From the NCBI RefSeq assembly GCF_047238305.1, contig NZ_JBDFMO010000001.1, positions 682,001 through 746,000 on the forward strand: DNA of 64,000 bases, in the 5' to 3' direction. Made by a program: the position numbers and the translations under genes. The notes beneath the pieces are model-generated. The model was not told where the DNA came from. It searched no databases and saw nothing but the letters and a program-made list of their open reading frames with translations. Each line of letters opens with the position of its first letter. The stretch's first letter is position 1. This DNA is from Ferdinandcohnia sp047238305. GTDB taxonomy: Bacteria > Bacillota > Bacilli > Bacillales > Bacillaceae_L. Shown here piece after piece: positions 52,886 to 62,508 of this stretch.

Positions 52886-53184
52886 TCTAAATCTGCCTCC
52901 TTCACGAAAACTCCATTGACCATTTTCCCTTTTCGATCAGCAATTTCGTTATATGCCATTTGAACACAATATTGAATATCAACATTCAACTGCATGGCTA
53001 AAATAGTTAAGACCACATACATATCGCCAATGGAATCTATTACTTGCTCCGGTTTATTCTTTGCCATCCCCTGGCAAAGTTCTCCAAACTCTTCGCCTAA
53101 CTTAAGAATTTGTTTTTCTGGATCTGCACTATCTATTTTTCTATCAATAGCCCATTTACGAATTTTACTAGTTAACTCATTCAT
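52882..53184 (-). CDS. MazG-like nucleotide pyrophosphohydrolase
   Basis: 100 residues. KLGEEFGELCQGMAKNKPEQ and the IDSIGDMYVVLTILA helix give the EExxE/ExxD metal-binding pattern of MazG-type enzymes. It may clear non-canonical dNTPs or alter alarmone pools during infection. It overlaps RusA by four bases. Confidence 0.82.
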   Translation of the reverse strand: MNELTSKIRKWAIDRKIDSADPEKQILKLGEEFGELCQGMAKNKPEQVIDSIGDMYVVLTILAMQLNVDIQYCVQMAYNEIADRKGKMVNGVFVKEADLE

Positions 53185-53328
53185 GAAATTTTATCCTCTT
53201 TCTAAATCGTAATCATTTCGTTTAATCTCTTAAGATTTTTTCTTTGTCGAGGACAAGGGAAGGAAGGATGGGTGGGCAGCGCTTAAGCCCACCTTCCTTT
53301 CCCCTCGACCGTAGGGAGGGACACCGAA

Positions 53329-53512
53329 CTTTATATATATATATATATATAGGTTGTCTGTCCCTAGGGTCAAAGTCGGTAATTTATCGAGTTTGTCCCT
53401 CGTAGGGTCAAAGTCGAAGTTTTTCGAGAATGTCCCTGTTAGAGAGTAGGGACAAATATCGAGTTTGTCCATTTGTAGGGACAGGGACAACTTTCGACTT
53501 TGACCTTGTCCC
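53329..53512. other. Iteron-like region next to the replication gene, possible origin
   Basis: After a run of about 11 TA units, GGTCAAAGTCG occurs at 53368-53378 and 53406-53416 and inverted (CGACTTTGACC) at 53495-53505. GTCCCT/AGGGAC and ATCGAGTTTGTCC are also repeated. No credible gene covers 53185-53512. Repeats beside the primase-helicase gene suggest a replication origin or regulator site. Confidence 0.5.
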
Positions 53513-55759
53513 TTAAGTTGTTTTTCGACCAACTTCACCATCATCTACCCAGAAATCTCCGTGTTCTTTTATTCGTCTTCTAACCGATTTTTCGGAAATT
53601 CCCATATACTCGGTTAATGCTTTTATAGTTACTTTTTCATCAATTCCACATGCTTCATATGCTACTTCCAAAGCTTCCAGTTGTTCTTTTTTTCTATCTG
53701 CTGGACTCTTTTTCTTGGTGAAATTCTTCTTCCAAGCAGGTGCATCACCTTCTGGCTGAATATCTTTCAAGATTCCTGTATCATCAACTTTATGCACTGG
53801 ATACTGGAACCACATATTAACTGGCGCAAACTTTGGATACTCACGCAATGTACCTTCCACTCGCCAAGCTGAGCGGACACGAATACTTTCGACAACTCTT
53901 GTAATCTCCGATTCTACTTGTTCCAGTCGTTCAGGAGTTAACACTCGTTTAGCATGTGTATTCATTTGCGATACGCTCTGTTGGTCATCGATTCCAACAT
54001 GTTCGTCGAAGTAATCATAATTAACTAGCTTTATGTGATTTGCGTAGATGGAAGCAGCTGCTGCACCTTCCTGTTGCTTAATTAAATCGTCTGTAAGATC
54101 TAACTCAACCAAGTCGATTAAAGCGTCAGGGTCACGTGCAAACACTCCTGAACCACTTGCTCTATCCATTGATTTCTTTCCGCCTTGTGTACCTTTAGAG
54201 TGATGATGACAATAGATAACACTTGAACCTAATTCAGTAGCTATTTTGTCAAACTGATTCGTAAAATGTGCCATCTGATCCGCGCTGTTTTCATCACCTG
54301 TCAGCACCTTATAAATAGGGTCAATGATAACCGCGATATATCCCCTCTTTTGCGCTCTACGAATTAATTTTGGAGCTAGCTTGTCCATTGGAACGGACTT
54401 ACCACGCAAGTTCCAAATGTCTAAATTATCAATGTTGTTTGGTCTTAATCCTAATGCACGATATACATCCTTAAATCGGTGTAAGGCACTGGCTCTATCC
54501 AATTCTAGGTTTACGTATAAGACTTTTCCTTGGGTACATTGCCATCCTAGCCATTTAGTTCCTTCTGCGATAGCTATGGACAATTCAATCAATGCGAATG
54601 ACTTACCTGCTTTCGAAGGTCCAGCCATCAACATTTTATGTCCTTGTCTTAGTACTCCTTCGATTAATGGAGGAGCCAACTCAGGCATGTCGTCCCAAAA
54701 TTCCGTTAAGGTTTCCATATCAGGAAGATCATCATTTAAATCTTCAATCCATTCGTGCCATTCATCCCAATCTGCTTTTCCGATATTGGTATCAATAATA
54801 AATTGTTTTTTACCATTCCGGACTATACCAGGAAGACGACTTAAACGAGATGGATTTCTATTTTGGGTATCGATATTTAAGCCGTTTTTCTTACAAACAT
54901 TAAATAAGTAATCTACTCGCTTTCGATACTCTTCATAATTTGGAGCATCAATTCGAACGATTGCATGAATACTTCTTCTACCACTGTGAACCATGATGGC
55001 TATCGGCAATTCTAACTCGCGATAAATTGCATTTTGTTTCTCGATTTCCATGTTGTCAGATTCAACTAATGCGTATCTAAAATCGGATACATTCGCATTT
55101 TTAACACCTTTACCATCCAATGGGTTAAATCGAATCCAGGCTCCTGCTTCTTCTTTGTAATCGCCAAGGACACTTCCTATATCTCCATCGCATTTATTTA
55201 ATGCTTCGATTAATTGGCCAGCTGTACGATCATAAGCACCAGAAGTTGGCTTATAAATAATTTCTCCTGTTTTTTCATCGATGATTTGATATGTTTCTGT
55301 TACGTATCCGACATTATCAGTAGATTGAAATAAAGTTTCTAAATAACGAGTGATTTCACGTACTGGATTCCATTCAGTTGGCTCACTGATTTCTTGTCCT
55401 TCAATCCAGTTCTTATCGACAACAACATAATCATCATTACCTGAAATTTCATCGTTCCAATCTAACTCATGATCTTCTTTCTGTGACGAACGCGGTTCCC
55501 AGCCATTATCTTTGGCCATCTGTGTAATTGTAGCTCCTGTTACACCTGAGCCCTCAAATGAAGTCCATTTTTTGAAGCATTCACCGGGATGGTAACGTGC
55601 TCCATCCCGTTTGCTCCACTCGTCCCAGTCGCTTGCTGTATATCCTTCATGTTTAAGTGCCATCCCTACATTTAGCCATTCTTGATAATCAAGAAAAGCA
55701 GGATCCACGTATTCTAATAATGCGAGTAGATTCAATTTACGTTCCAAGTGATTCACCAA
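53513..55759 (-). CDS. Primase/helicase-type replication protein with AAA_25 ATPase
   Basis: 748 residues. The first about 85 residues resemble a PriCT-2 domain (WLNVGMALKHEG). A primase-like region with HSGRRSIHAIVRIDAP follows. A RecA/RepA-like ATPase has Walker A GPSKAGKS near residue 370 and VIIDPIYKVL. The last part is a helix-turn-helix (LTEYMGISEKSVRRRI). It probably opens and unwinds the phage origin. The start is GTG at 55756 or TTG at 55759, both behind AGAGGAAG. Confidence 0.8.
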   Translation of the reverse strand: MVNHLERKLNLLALLEYVDPAFLDYQEWLNVGMALKHEGYTASDWDEWSKRDGARYHPGECFKKWTSFEGSGVTGATITQMAKDNGWEPRSSQKEDHELDWNDEISGNDDYVVVDKNWIEGQEISEPTEWNPVREITRYLETLFQSTDNVGYVTETYQIIDEKTGEIIYKPTSGAYDRTAGQLIEALNKCDGDIGSVLGDYKEEAGAWIRFNPLDGKGVKNANVSDFRYALVESDNMEIEKQNAIYRELELPIAIMVHSGRRSIHAIVRIDAPNYEEYRKRVDYLFNVCKKNGLNIDTQNRNPSRLSRLPGIVRNGKKQFIIDTNIGKADWDEWHEWIEDLNDDLPDMETLTEFWDDMPELAPPLIEGVLRQGHKMLMAGPSKAGKSFALIELSIAIAEGTKWLGWQCTQGKVLYVNLELDRASALHRFKDVYRALGLRPNNIDNLDIWNLRGKSVPMDKLAPKLIRRAQKRGYIAVIIDPIYKVLTGDENSADQMAHFTNQFDKIATELGSSVIYCHHHSKGTQGGKKSMDRASGSGVFARDPDALIDLVELDLTDDLIKQQEGAAAASIYANHIKLVNYDYFDEHVGIDDQQSVSQMNTHAKRVLTPERLEQVESEITRVVESIRVRSAWRVEGTLREYPKFAPVNMWFQYPVHKVDDTGILKDIQPEGDAPAWKKNFTKKKSPADRKKEQLEALEVAYEACGIDEKVTIKALTEYMGISEKSVRRRIKEHGDFWVDDGEVGRKTT

Positions 55760-55802
55760 CTTCCTCTTGCAGCATGTATGTTAATTTCATCGGATAGCGA
55801 CT

Positions 55803-56075
55803 TTAAACCATATGTCCGTGTTTTTTCATAACAGCAACAATTTCATCAATATAAGGCTCATCAACATTGATAATGATGTAGCTATTATAAGCATTTTTAC
55901 CATCATTTTTTCTTCCGATTTCTACACTGGTAAGTACGTCATCTAAGGTTTCATTCAATAATTCAATCTGATTTTTTGTAGCATATTTTTTAATATCTCT
56001 TTCGTTTAAGACTGTATATCTTCTTTCTCTACCCTCTAAAACAGTCCCATCAAAAGCTGATTCTGGCATTTTCAT
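55803..56075 (-). CDS. Phage protein of unknown function (90 aa)
   Basis: Soluble, with VLNERDIKKYATKNQIELL and the end IVAVMKKHGHMV. GGAGG lies upstream. No family recognised. Confidence 0.6.
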   Translation of the reverse strand: MKMPESAFDGTVLEGRERRYTVLNERDIKKYATKNQIELLNETLDDVLTSVEIGRKNDGKNAYNSYIIINVDEPYIDEIVAVMKKHGHMV

Positions 56076-56088
56076 TTCCTCCTTTTGG

Positions 56089-56229
56089 TTACTTCGATAC
56101 CTTTACGTCTACAACTTGTCCTCTTAGCCCGAATGTGTTGTTAATGTGTTCAATTAGCTGTTTGTGTGAAATGGATGCTTTACCAGTTGTGAATTCTTTA
56201 TACATACGTTTGCTCATTACATAAGTCAT
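56089..56229 (-). CDS. 46-residue phage protein
   Basis: MTYVMSKRMYKEFTTGKASI then a short helix and strand, with AGGAGAGG upstream. It lies between the helicase and the 90-residue gene. Function unknown. Confidence 0.5.
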   Translation of the reverse strand: MTYVMSKRMYKEFTTGKASISHKQLIEHINNTFGLRGQVVDVKVSK

Positions 56230-56261
56230 TTTTGAACCTCTCCTATTTCAAAATTTATCTA

Positions 56262-57842
56262 TTATGCCTCACGATATTCTTTTGGATTTATTCCGGCAGG
56301 AATTTTCCAACCATTAGCTGCAATACGGTCAATCAATTTCTTGGCCGTTTCAAATTGCCATGTGCCTACGTGTTCGAATCCTCTTTGCTCTAAGAAACGA
56401 ATTTGTTTTGGTGTCGTTAGGCCTTGTTCACGTCTTCTATCTAAACGTTCCAATAGTTTAGTAGCTTTACCAGCGTTATCGATTTCATCAGGAAGGATTC
56501 CAAGCTTTTCTAAAGTGTTGATTTGTTTCTCACTAGGCGGTCCCATTTCCCAACCAAAGGACGGAACATAACTTGAAAGGTCCTCTGCTTGGATACTCAT
56601 TTCAAATTGGAGAGGATCCACTAACTTACGCTTCCTACGTTTCATTTCTGCCAGTTGTTTAGCAAGTGCTTCTTCACGTTGAGCGATTACATCTTCAGCT
56701 GCTTGTTTTTCTACAGCTTCTAAATCCAGTGCAACACCAGCCTCTTCAATCTGCTTAGTCATTGCTTTGGCCACTTCTTCATTCTCTGCAATTAGGTGTG
56801 CTGGATGACAAAGTTCGTGGCGTTCTGTATGCCAAAGAAAATCGAGTAACAATAATTCAGTTTTTCCAGGATGAAGTCGGGTACCGCGCCCAACCATCTG
56901 GCTGTATAAGCTTCTTACTTTTGTTGGTCTAAGGACTACTACACAATCGACTGATGGGCAATCCCATCCTTCTGTTAATAACATTGAGTTACATAAAACG
57001 TTGTATTTATCTTTGTCAAAGTCTTCTAAAACCTTTGCTCGGTCTTTTGAATCTCCGTTGACCTCTGCTGATTTAAAGCCTTTATCATTTAAAATTTCCG
57101 TAAATTTTTGGCTTGTTTTCACTAAGGGAAGAAAGACTACTATCTTTCTATCTTTGGCGACTCTCCACATTTCGTCCGCGATTGATTCAAGGTAAGGATC
57201 TAATGCTGTACCTAAATCACTCGTTTTGAAATCCCCAGCCTGTTGACCAACTGTGGATAAGTCTAATGTCAAAGGAATGGTTAATGCTTTAATTGGACTT
57301 AAGTATCCTGCTTTGATTGCTTTAGGTAAGGTATATTCAAAAGCTAAGCTTTCAAAATATGCGCCAAGGTTCCGCATATCCCCCCTGTCAGGAGTAGCTG
57401 TTACACCTAATACATTTGCAGATTCAAAGTAATTCAATACACGTTGATAGCTATCCGATATACAGTGATGTGCTTCATCGATAATGATGGTATCGAAGAA
57501 ATCCTTGTCGAACTTCATTAACCGACTTTCTCGCATCATTGTTTGAACACTACCGACAACTACACGGTACCAACTACCTATTGAGGTCTGCTCTGCTTTT
57601 TCTGTTGCACATTTTAAACCTGTGCTTTTCTCCAATTTATCAGCTGCTTGATCTAATAATTCGCCTCGGTGGGCAAGGACGAGAACACGCTCGCCCTTTT
57701 TTACCCGGTCTTCAATGACTTTTGAAAAAACAATTGTCTTTCCGCATCCAGTAGGTAAGACCAGTAATGTTTTTTTAATACCCTGTTCCCATTCTTTTTG
57801 AATGGATTCACGAGCAGTTTGTTGATAGTCTCTAAGTTTCAT
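56262..57842 (-). CDS. DEAD/DEAH-box (SF2) helicase
   Basis: 526 residues. Motif I PTGCGKT at about 31-37, motif II DEAH near 124, motif III VTATP and motif VI QMVGRGTRL. A C-terminal extension of about 130 residues has no clear match. It unwinds DNA in phage replication or recombination. GGAGG upstream. Confidence 0.9.
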   Translation of the reverse strand: MKLRDYQQTARESIQKEWEQGIKKTLLVLPTGCGKTIVFSKVIEDRVKKGERVLVLAHRGELLDQAADKLEKSTGLKCATEKAEQTSIGSWYRVVVGSVQTMMRESRLMKFDKDFFDTIIIDEAHHCISDSYQRVLNYFESANVLGVTATPDRGDMRNLGAYFESLAFEYTLPKAIKAGYLSPIKALTIPLTLDLSTVGQQAGDFKTSDLGTALDPYLESIADEMWRVAKDRKIVVFLPLVKTSQKFTEILNDKGFKSAEVNGDSKDRAKVLEDFDKDKYNVLCNSMLLTEGWDCPSVDCVVVLRPTKVRSLYSQMVGRGTRLHPGKTELLLLDFLWHTERHELCHPAHLIAENEEVAKAMTKQIEEAGVALDLEAVEKQAAEDVIAQREEALAKQLAEMKRRKRKLVDPLQFEMSIQAEDLSSYVPSFGWEMGPPSEKQINTLEKLGILPDEIDNAGKATKLLERLDRRREQGLTTPKQIRFLEQRGFEHVGTWQFETAKKLIDRIAANGWKIPAGINPKEYREA

Positions 57843-57852
57843 TGGTTACCTC

Positions 57853-58464
57853 CTAAAATTGCCCTGGCGCCCATCCGCCTTGTTGATTACCTGTAGGGAA
57901 TGGCGATTGCTGCATATTAGGCTGCTGTTGCATTGGTTGTTGTGGCTGTTGTTGATAGCTTTGATTTAGCTGTTGCTGTGGTTGCATCGGTTGTTGATAT
58001 CCCTGCATTGGTTGCTGAGCACCGCCACTATGCTTTAAATAATCTTCATAAGGATAAAATGTTTCAATTTGGTTATTAACTCGTTCTTCACCTTTGGATT
58101 TATATTTATTTTGAATAACTTTGCATCTACCCTTTGCTCCGGTTACCAAATTCCAATTCATTTTTAATCTTTCGCCCGGTTTCTTTTGTCCAATTCCAGT
58201 GAAGAAATTAGATAAGAAACCTTCCGTTTTGGTGTGCAACATTAGATTATGAAATATAGTTACATTACCATGTTCTGAACTGTGGATTGTCAAAGTTAAT
58301 TTAGCTTGATTACAAGGTGGCATTTTTTCACTACCTTGGAATCTGCCTCGTTCAAATTTTTCCACCGTAAAGTTATAATCTCCAGCTGGCAATAAGACAA
58401 AACTGCCACCTTCCTTTTCTATCTCATCATCCCAACCTAATTCGCGTTCAATTTCTTGACTCAT
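57853..58464 (-). CDS. DUF669 protein, possible single-strand DNA-binding partner
   Basis: 203 residues. The N-terminal 140 residues are beta-rich (SFVLLPAGDYNFTVEKFERG). The last 60 are mostly Gln, Pro and Met (QQPMQPQQQ), like the flexible tails of SSB proteins. It is located between the helicase and the RecA-like ATPase. Confidence 0.75.
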   Translation of the reverse strand: MSQEIERELGWDDEIEKEGGSFVLLPAGDYNFTVEKFERGRFQGSEKMPPCNQAKLTLTIHSSEHGNVTIFHNLMLHTKTEGFLSNFFTGIGQKKPGERLKMNWNLVTGAKGRCKVIQNKYKSKGEERVNNQIETFYPYEDYLKHSGGAQQPMQGYQQPMQPQQQLNQSYQQQPQQPMQQQPNMQQSPFPTGNQQGGWAPGQF

Positions 58465-58491
58465 TTGTATTTCCTCCTATGTGATAAATTT

Positions 58492-59583
58492 TTAATTGAA
58501 TGGTAGAGTTTTTCTAAACTCTTGTACCATGCCGAAAACTTGTGTCCACGCTCCTACAAGAACGCCTTCAATAAAACCTTTGTCATAATTAGAAATGGGT
58601 GTTCCCATCGGGTAATAACCTTTTTGACTAACCACAACTTGAATTTCTTCCTCAGATACTCCATTCTGTAGCATTAAGTCACGCAGCGATGCCGGAATAG
58701 CTGGATCAATGTTTACCACAGTTGGTTGTGGTGCGGATTGTTGATGCTCAACTTGCGTTGGCTGAGTTGGTTGTTGTATAGGCGCTTGTTGTGGTTCCTG
58801 CATAACCGGTGTTGGTGTCGGTGTTGTTGGAGCCACATTCATCTGTGCTTGCGATTGTCCGTTAAAAATATGAGCAATATATGCGTAATCTAAAGGAAAC
58901 TCATCAGGTAGCCCGTGACGGTTTTTAGCATCCCATGCAGGATGATGAGTAGCAAAAATTGTACGTACCCCACCTTGCCCTTTATGCTTTTTGCCTTTAT
59001 CATCAACAGCGACGCTATACGTCTTGTAATTAATGAATAACACCATGTCTGCCCACTCTTTTACCAATGGTGCAGTTTGTGAACTTGTCTTCTTCCCAAG
59101 CTTTAACTGATAACGATCATAGGAGCCCATTTCGTCTGGCTGTTCGAATTTAACAATCTGACTATGTGCGGTCAAAACAACGTTGATTCCTGCTTCAACT
59201 ACATCACTTAACTTATTTAGGAATCTTCCCAACTCTTCTTTCACATAGACGTATCCATTTCCGTAACCAAAATCCTCTACACCTTTTTTGTTATGTGAAG
59301 CACAAACGAATTCAGTACATTGCATCTCAGCCCAATCGATTGTATCGATGATAAGTGTTTTGAATCTTCCTACTTGCCCTTTCACCCATTCAACTTGTTG
59401 ATTTAATTCAGTCCAACTAGATGGCTTTTTCAAACGGTCAACCAATAACTCTGTAGTTGAACCCTCTGTATCTATGAAAATAGGATTAGGAAATTGTGCA
59501 GCAAGAGATGATTTTCCAATTCCCTCAGGACCATACAAAACGACTTTTTTTGCTTTCTCAATTTTTCCGCTGATAACCTCCAT
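58492..59583 (-). CDS. Sak4-like AAA_24 RecA-fold ATPase
   Basis: 363 residues. Walker A GPEGIGKSS at about 19-27, Walker B TLIIDTIDW near 80, and the QLKLGKKTSSQTAPLVKE stretch are typical of phage single-strand annealing/RecA-like Sak4 proteins. A Pro/Gln-rich linker (about 250-290) leads to a short C-terminal helix domain. It overlaps the next gene by one base. Confidence 0.8.
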   Translation of the reverse strand: MEVISGKIEKAKKVVLYGPEGIGKSSLAAQFPNPIFIDTEGSTTELLVDRLKKPSSWTELNQQVEWVKGQVGRFKTLIIDTIDWAEMQCTEFVCASHNKKGVEDFGYGNGYVYVKEELGRFLNKLSDVVEAGINVVLTAHSQIVKFEQPDEMGSYDRYQLKLGKKTSSQTAPLVKEWADMVLFINYKTYSVAVDDKGKKHKGQGGVRTIFATHHPAWDAKNRHGLPDEFPLDYAYIAHIFNGQSQAQMNVAPTTPTPTPVMQEPQQAPIQQPTQPTQVEHQQSAPQPTVVNIDPAIPASLRDLMLQNGVSEEEIQVVVSQKGYYPMGTPISNYDKGFIEGVLVGAWTQVFGMVQEFRKTLPFN

Positions 59584-60896
59584 TAGAATTCACCTGCTTT
59601 CCAAGTTTTAGTTTCAACAACTGGTGGCTGTTGTGGTGTTTGGAATGGTACGTTCTCCTGTCCAGCAACATAGCCATCCTCAATTATGATGGAGCATTCT
59701 TCACCTGTGCTTACTCGAGTTGCAATTGCCTGTAAACCTTCTTGCTCTAACCATTGACCGAACTCATTTAAAGTATCTATATCCATCTGCTCTAACTTGT
59801 CCAGAAGGATAAAACCGCAGTTAGGCTTTAATTTACGAACAATGGCTGTGGATACTCGTAATTGGTCAGCTCCACTCATGTTGTCCCATTTCTGACCGTT
59901 GTATATGAGATCCCCATCTTCAACAGATAATCCTTCAAGCGGTAAATCAGCATTAGAGAGCAAGTCTGTCTTTTGCTTACGAACCTCTTCGATAGCTGTA
60001 GAAAGCTTTTCATACTGTGCTCGATATTCATTTGCATCAGTTTCCGCTTTATCCTTATCGAGATTTGCACGGACTTTTCTATTAATTTCATCAATCTGTT
60101 GGATATTTGCTTCTAATTGCTCTGTAGATTCATCGATTAATTCCAATGCATCTTTCTGAGCAATTGCTAAATCTTCACCAGTTTGCATATAAGCCTCTTT
60201 TAATTGGATCAATTGAGCTTCAAGCCTGGCAATTTCTTGACCTTGACTTTCTCGTAGAGCTTGTAATTGCGAAAGGTTTTGACGCTTCCTTTGGTTCTCT
60301 CCGTTTCTAGCCAAGATTTCTTGTTGTTGTTTAATTAAATCCGAAGCTGAAATAGGTTCCTTTGGTGCATCAGGATAGTATGGTTGCTCTTTAGCAAACT
60401 TTGCTTTTTGGTCAGCGATTTGCCCGATTGTGCGACGCTGATTATAAATTTCTTGTTCTTGTCTTTCCAATTCAAAAAGCTTGTCCCCTACACCAATAAT
60501 TCGAAGAAGAATGTTTGCTTTTTCCTTACTAGTCGAATTCATGAACTTAGGTAAATCGATGGCTAATTCCTCGACAAAACTGTTTAGTAACTGTTGCCCT
60601 GCTTTCTGGCCATTCGGATCAATTACTTTGAGTTCACTATTTTTTCCTTTGCGTTCAACAATCAATCCATTCGACAATACAAGGTGTATATACGGTGGGA
60701 TAACACTACCTTCACGTTCGGCTTTACTTGGACGATATTTGTTACCCCCAAGAGCCCAGGCGATGGTGTCCAGCACACTAGTTTTACCTTGATTATTTTT
60801 ACCGCCAATTAAATTCAATCCAGTAGGTGTAAAATCAACTTTTACAGCCTTAACACGTTTTACATTTTCTATTTCAAGTTTGTTGATTTTAATCAA
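59583..60896 (-). CDS. SbcC/SMC-type AAA_23 ATPase
   Basis: 437 residues from the TTG at 60896, behind GGGAGGAG. The longer frame overlaps the DUF2303-like gene. KINKLEIENVKRVKAV begins the domain, Walker A is GGKNNQGKTS, a coiled coil spans about 140-320 and the Walker B-like FILLDKLEQMD is near 390. It resembles phage recombination ATPases that pair with nucleases. Confidence 0.78.
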   Translation of the reverse strand: MIKINKLEIENVKRVKAVKVDFTPTGLNLIGGKNNQGKTSVLDTIAWALGGNKYRPSKAEREGSVIPPYIHLVLSNGLIVERKGKNSELKVIDPNGQKAGQQLLNSFVEELAIDLPKFMNSTSKEKANILLRIIGVGDKLFELERQEQEIYNQRRTIGQIADQKAKFAKEQPYYPDAPKEPISASDLIKQQQEILARNGENQRKRQNLSQLQALRESQGQEIARLEAQLIQLKEAYMQTGEDLAIAQKDALELIDESTEQLEANIQQIDEINRKVRANLDKDKAETDANEYRAQYEKLSTAIEEVRKQKTDLLSNADLPLEGLSVEDGDLIYNGQKWDNMSGADQLRVSTAIVRKLKPNCGFILLDKLEQMDIDTLNEFGQWLEQEGLQAIATRVSTGEECSIIIEDGYVAGQENVPFQTPQQPPVVETKTWKAGEF

Positions 60897-60915
60897 TGGT
60901 TTCTCCTCCCTTCGC

Positions 60916-61668
60916 CTAGGCAATGATAGTGATTCTTCCTGAATCGATTTCTTCATATAATTCTTCTTTTAAATACTCTCGGATGTTTACAATCGCTTGA
61001 TTTCTCCAAGCTCCGCCATCAGCTTCAAAAATCGCACCCAATGGACCTTTTTTCATGCGGAAAATGAAATCACTAGCCGGTTGTTCTACCTCTAAGAAGG
61101 TACGATATGGTGCTAATCTAACAGGATTAGGTACTAAAACATCATCAGCTGAAGCAACTCCTGTTTTAATTGTGACCGCTTGGGAGATTCCGTTATCTCC
61201 AGTCTCACGAACATTTTCTTCTTTGATGTTACCTACAACTTTCAATATCAAATCCCGATCATGTGTCTGAGTAAATTTTGATTGAAAAGCAATGATAAGT
61301 TCTTCTGTGTCAAGAAAATGACCGTAACTAAATCTAGGTACAATAGCATTGGCAACAACGAGTGTTTCCCTATCTCCATTCCTATCAAGAACCCCTTTTA
61401 GGTACACTGTTCTTTCATCAAATACTTGCAAGTAAAATTTCGAATTAACTCGCTCAACATTTGCTTTTAGGTATTCAACTAAACCAGTAAGTGTATTAAC
61501 AAGAAGTGGCTCATTTGCACGAATCAATAATGGTTTAATCTCTTTAGAATTCCCTTCACAATCGGTCACGAAATTGCGTTCATTCCCTTCGGAATCCTCG
61601 ATAGTCACGAATCGGTCATGTGGCATAACTGACAGGTCTAATAAGTATTTAATTGCTTCTTTTATCAT
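60916..61668 (-). CDS. Phage DUF2303-like protein
   Basis: 250 residues. RFSYGHFLDTEELIIAFQSK and FLEVEQPASDFIFRMKKG resemble the YfdQ/DUF2303 family, of unknown function, often next to recombination genes. The ATG is six bases before the next gene's end. Confidence 0.65.
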   Translation of the reverse strand: MIKEAIKYLLDLSVMPHDRFVTIEDSEGNERNFVTDCEGNSKEIKPLLIRANEPLLVNTLTGLVEYLKANVERVNSKFYLQVFDERTVYLKGVLDRNGDRETLVVANAIVPRFSYGHFLDTEELIIAFQSKFTQTHDRDLILKVVGNIKEENVRETGDNGISQAVTIKTGVASADDVLVPNPVRLAPYRTFLEVEQPASDFIFRMKKGPLGAIFEADGGAWRNQAIVNIREYLKEELYEEIDSGRITIIA

Positions 61669-61674
61669 TTTTAT

Positions 61675-62103
61675 TTACCCTCTCTCCGCTTGTAGATTAA
61701 TTACATTTTTTCTATTCATTTCACGCTCAATTACATCGATTGGTACACCTACATCCGACTTTTGAGTTAAATCATCCGGATCTAAATAGGTTTGACCTGG
61801 TACACTGGACTTAAGTTCTTTTGCTTCAATCTTTCCATTGGTTAGGTTTTTACCTGTTAGCACAGTCATGGAAACATCCTTCACATTTGCCAACTTTATA
61901 GATATATTGCTATTAACCTTCACAGTCTGACGATTTTCATCAGGCACAAACTCCAATTTTATTGTGACAGTACGTTTGTCCTCAGCCTTCGTGTTAGGGT
62001 CGTGGATATTTTCAAATACCTTTTTTAATTCACCATCCAACTTTTCTTGGATAGCTCCATTAGCTAAAGCACTTAATGGTAAATCAATTGTTTTCGGTGC
62101 CAT
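61675..62103 (-). CDS. Phage protein annotated elsewhere as replication terminator-like
   Basis: 142 residues. KTIDLPLSALANGAIQEKLD and VTIKLEFVPDENRQTVKV resemble small phage proteins usually named replication terminator protein; the basis of that name is weak. Beta-rich middle, helical end. Confidence 0.6.
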   Translation of the reverse strand: MAPKTIDLPLSALANGAIQEKLDGELKKVFENIHDPNTKAEDKRTVTIKLEFVPDENRQTVKVNSNISIKLANVKDVSMTVLTGKNLTNGKIEAKELKSSVPGQTYLDPDDLTQKSDVGVPIDVIEREMNRKNVINLQAERG

Positions 62104-62156
62104 TTAAGGAATAACCCCTTTCGTGTTATAATGATTTTGAGATTTGTTATTTTGGG

Positions 62157-62178
62157 CCCATCAGTTGCAGCTGGTGGG
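62157..62178. terminator. Hairpin at the start of the replication module
   Basis: CCCATCAG and CTGGTGGG pair around TTGCAG. It overlaps the end of the zinc-ribbon gene. Tails on both sides are AT-rich, so it may be a terminator or an operator. Confidence 0.45.
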
Positions 62179-62502
62179 TCATGTTATTTTCATTTCTCCT
62201 GAAGCTACATCTCTAAGGTTGGTATCCGTCCAGCAAATTGGACAACATACATCCGATTGGTCTTCATAAGCTTGTTCGACTGCAAAAGTCACTGAACAAT
62301 CACTACATTCGTATACATGAAACAAATGAACATTTGATTTTCTATTCCTTCTTGATGGCCATTTAGAAGGTGCTAGTTTGCGTTGTTCACTTATTAGTTG
62401 TTGAATACGTCTTTCACTTACTCCAAACTGATAAGCAATCACTGAAATTTTTTCACCTTTAATAAATTTTGAATGGATCTCATTAATATCCACTTTATTC
62501 AC
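62179..62502 (-). CDS. HTH and zinc-ribbon protein (107 aa)
   Basis: A helix-turn-helix (FIKGEKISVIAYQFGVSERR) covers about 13-35. Two CxxC pairs (CSDC, CCPIC) form a zinc ribbon near the end. It is probably a regulator of the early genes. It shares the plan of the next gene but not its sequence. Confidence 0.65.
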   Translation of the reverse strand: MNKVDINEIHSKFIKGEKISVIAYQFGVSERRIQQLISEQRKLAPSKWPSRRNRKSNVHLFHVYECSDCSVTFAVEQAYEDQSDVCCPICWTDTNLRDVASGEMKIT

Positions 62503-62508
62503 CCCTTT

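Noticed and set aside
53329..53352. TA run as a CRISPR or satellite
   Set aside because: It is a simple dinucleotide run with no spacer-repeat structure.
53230..53544. Minus-strand open frame of 104 residues across the repeat region
   Set aside because: It reads through the TA run (YIYIYI) and the iterons, has low-complexity protein and overlaps the end of the primase-helicase gene.
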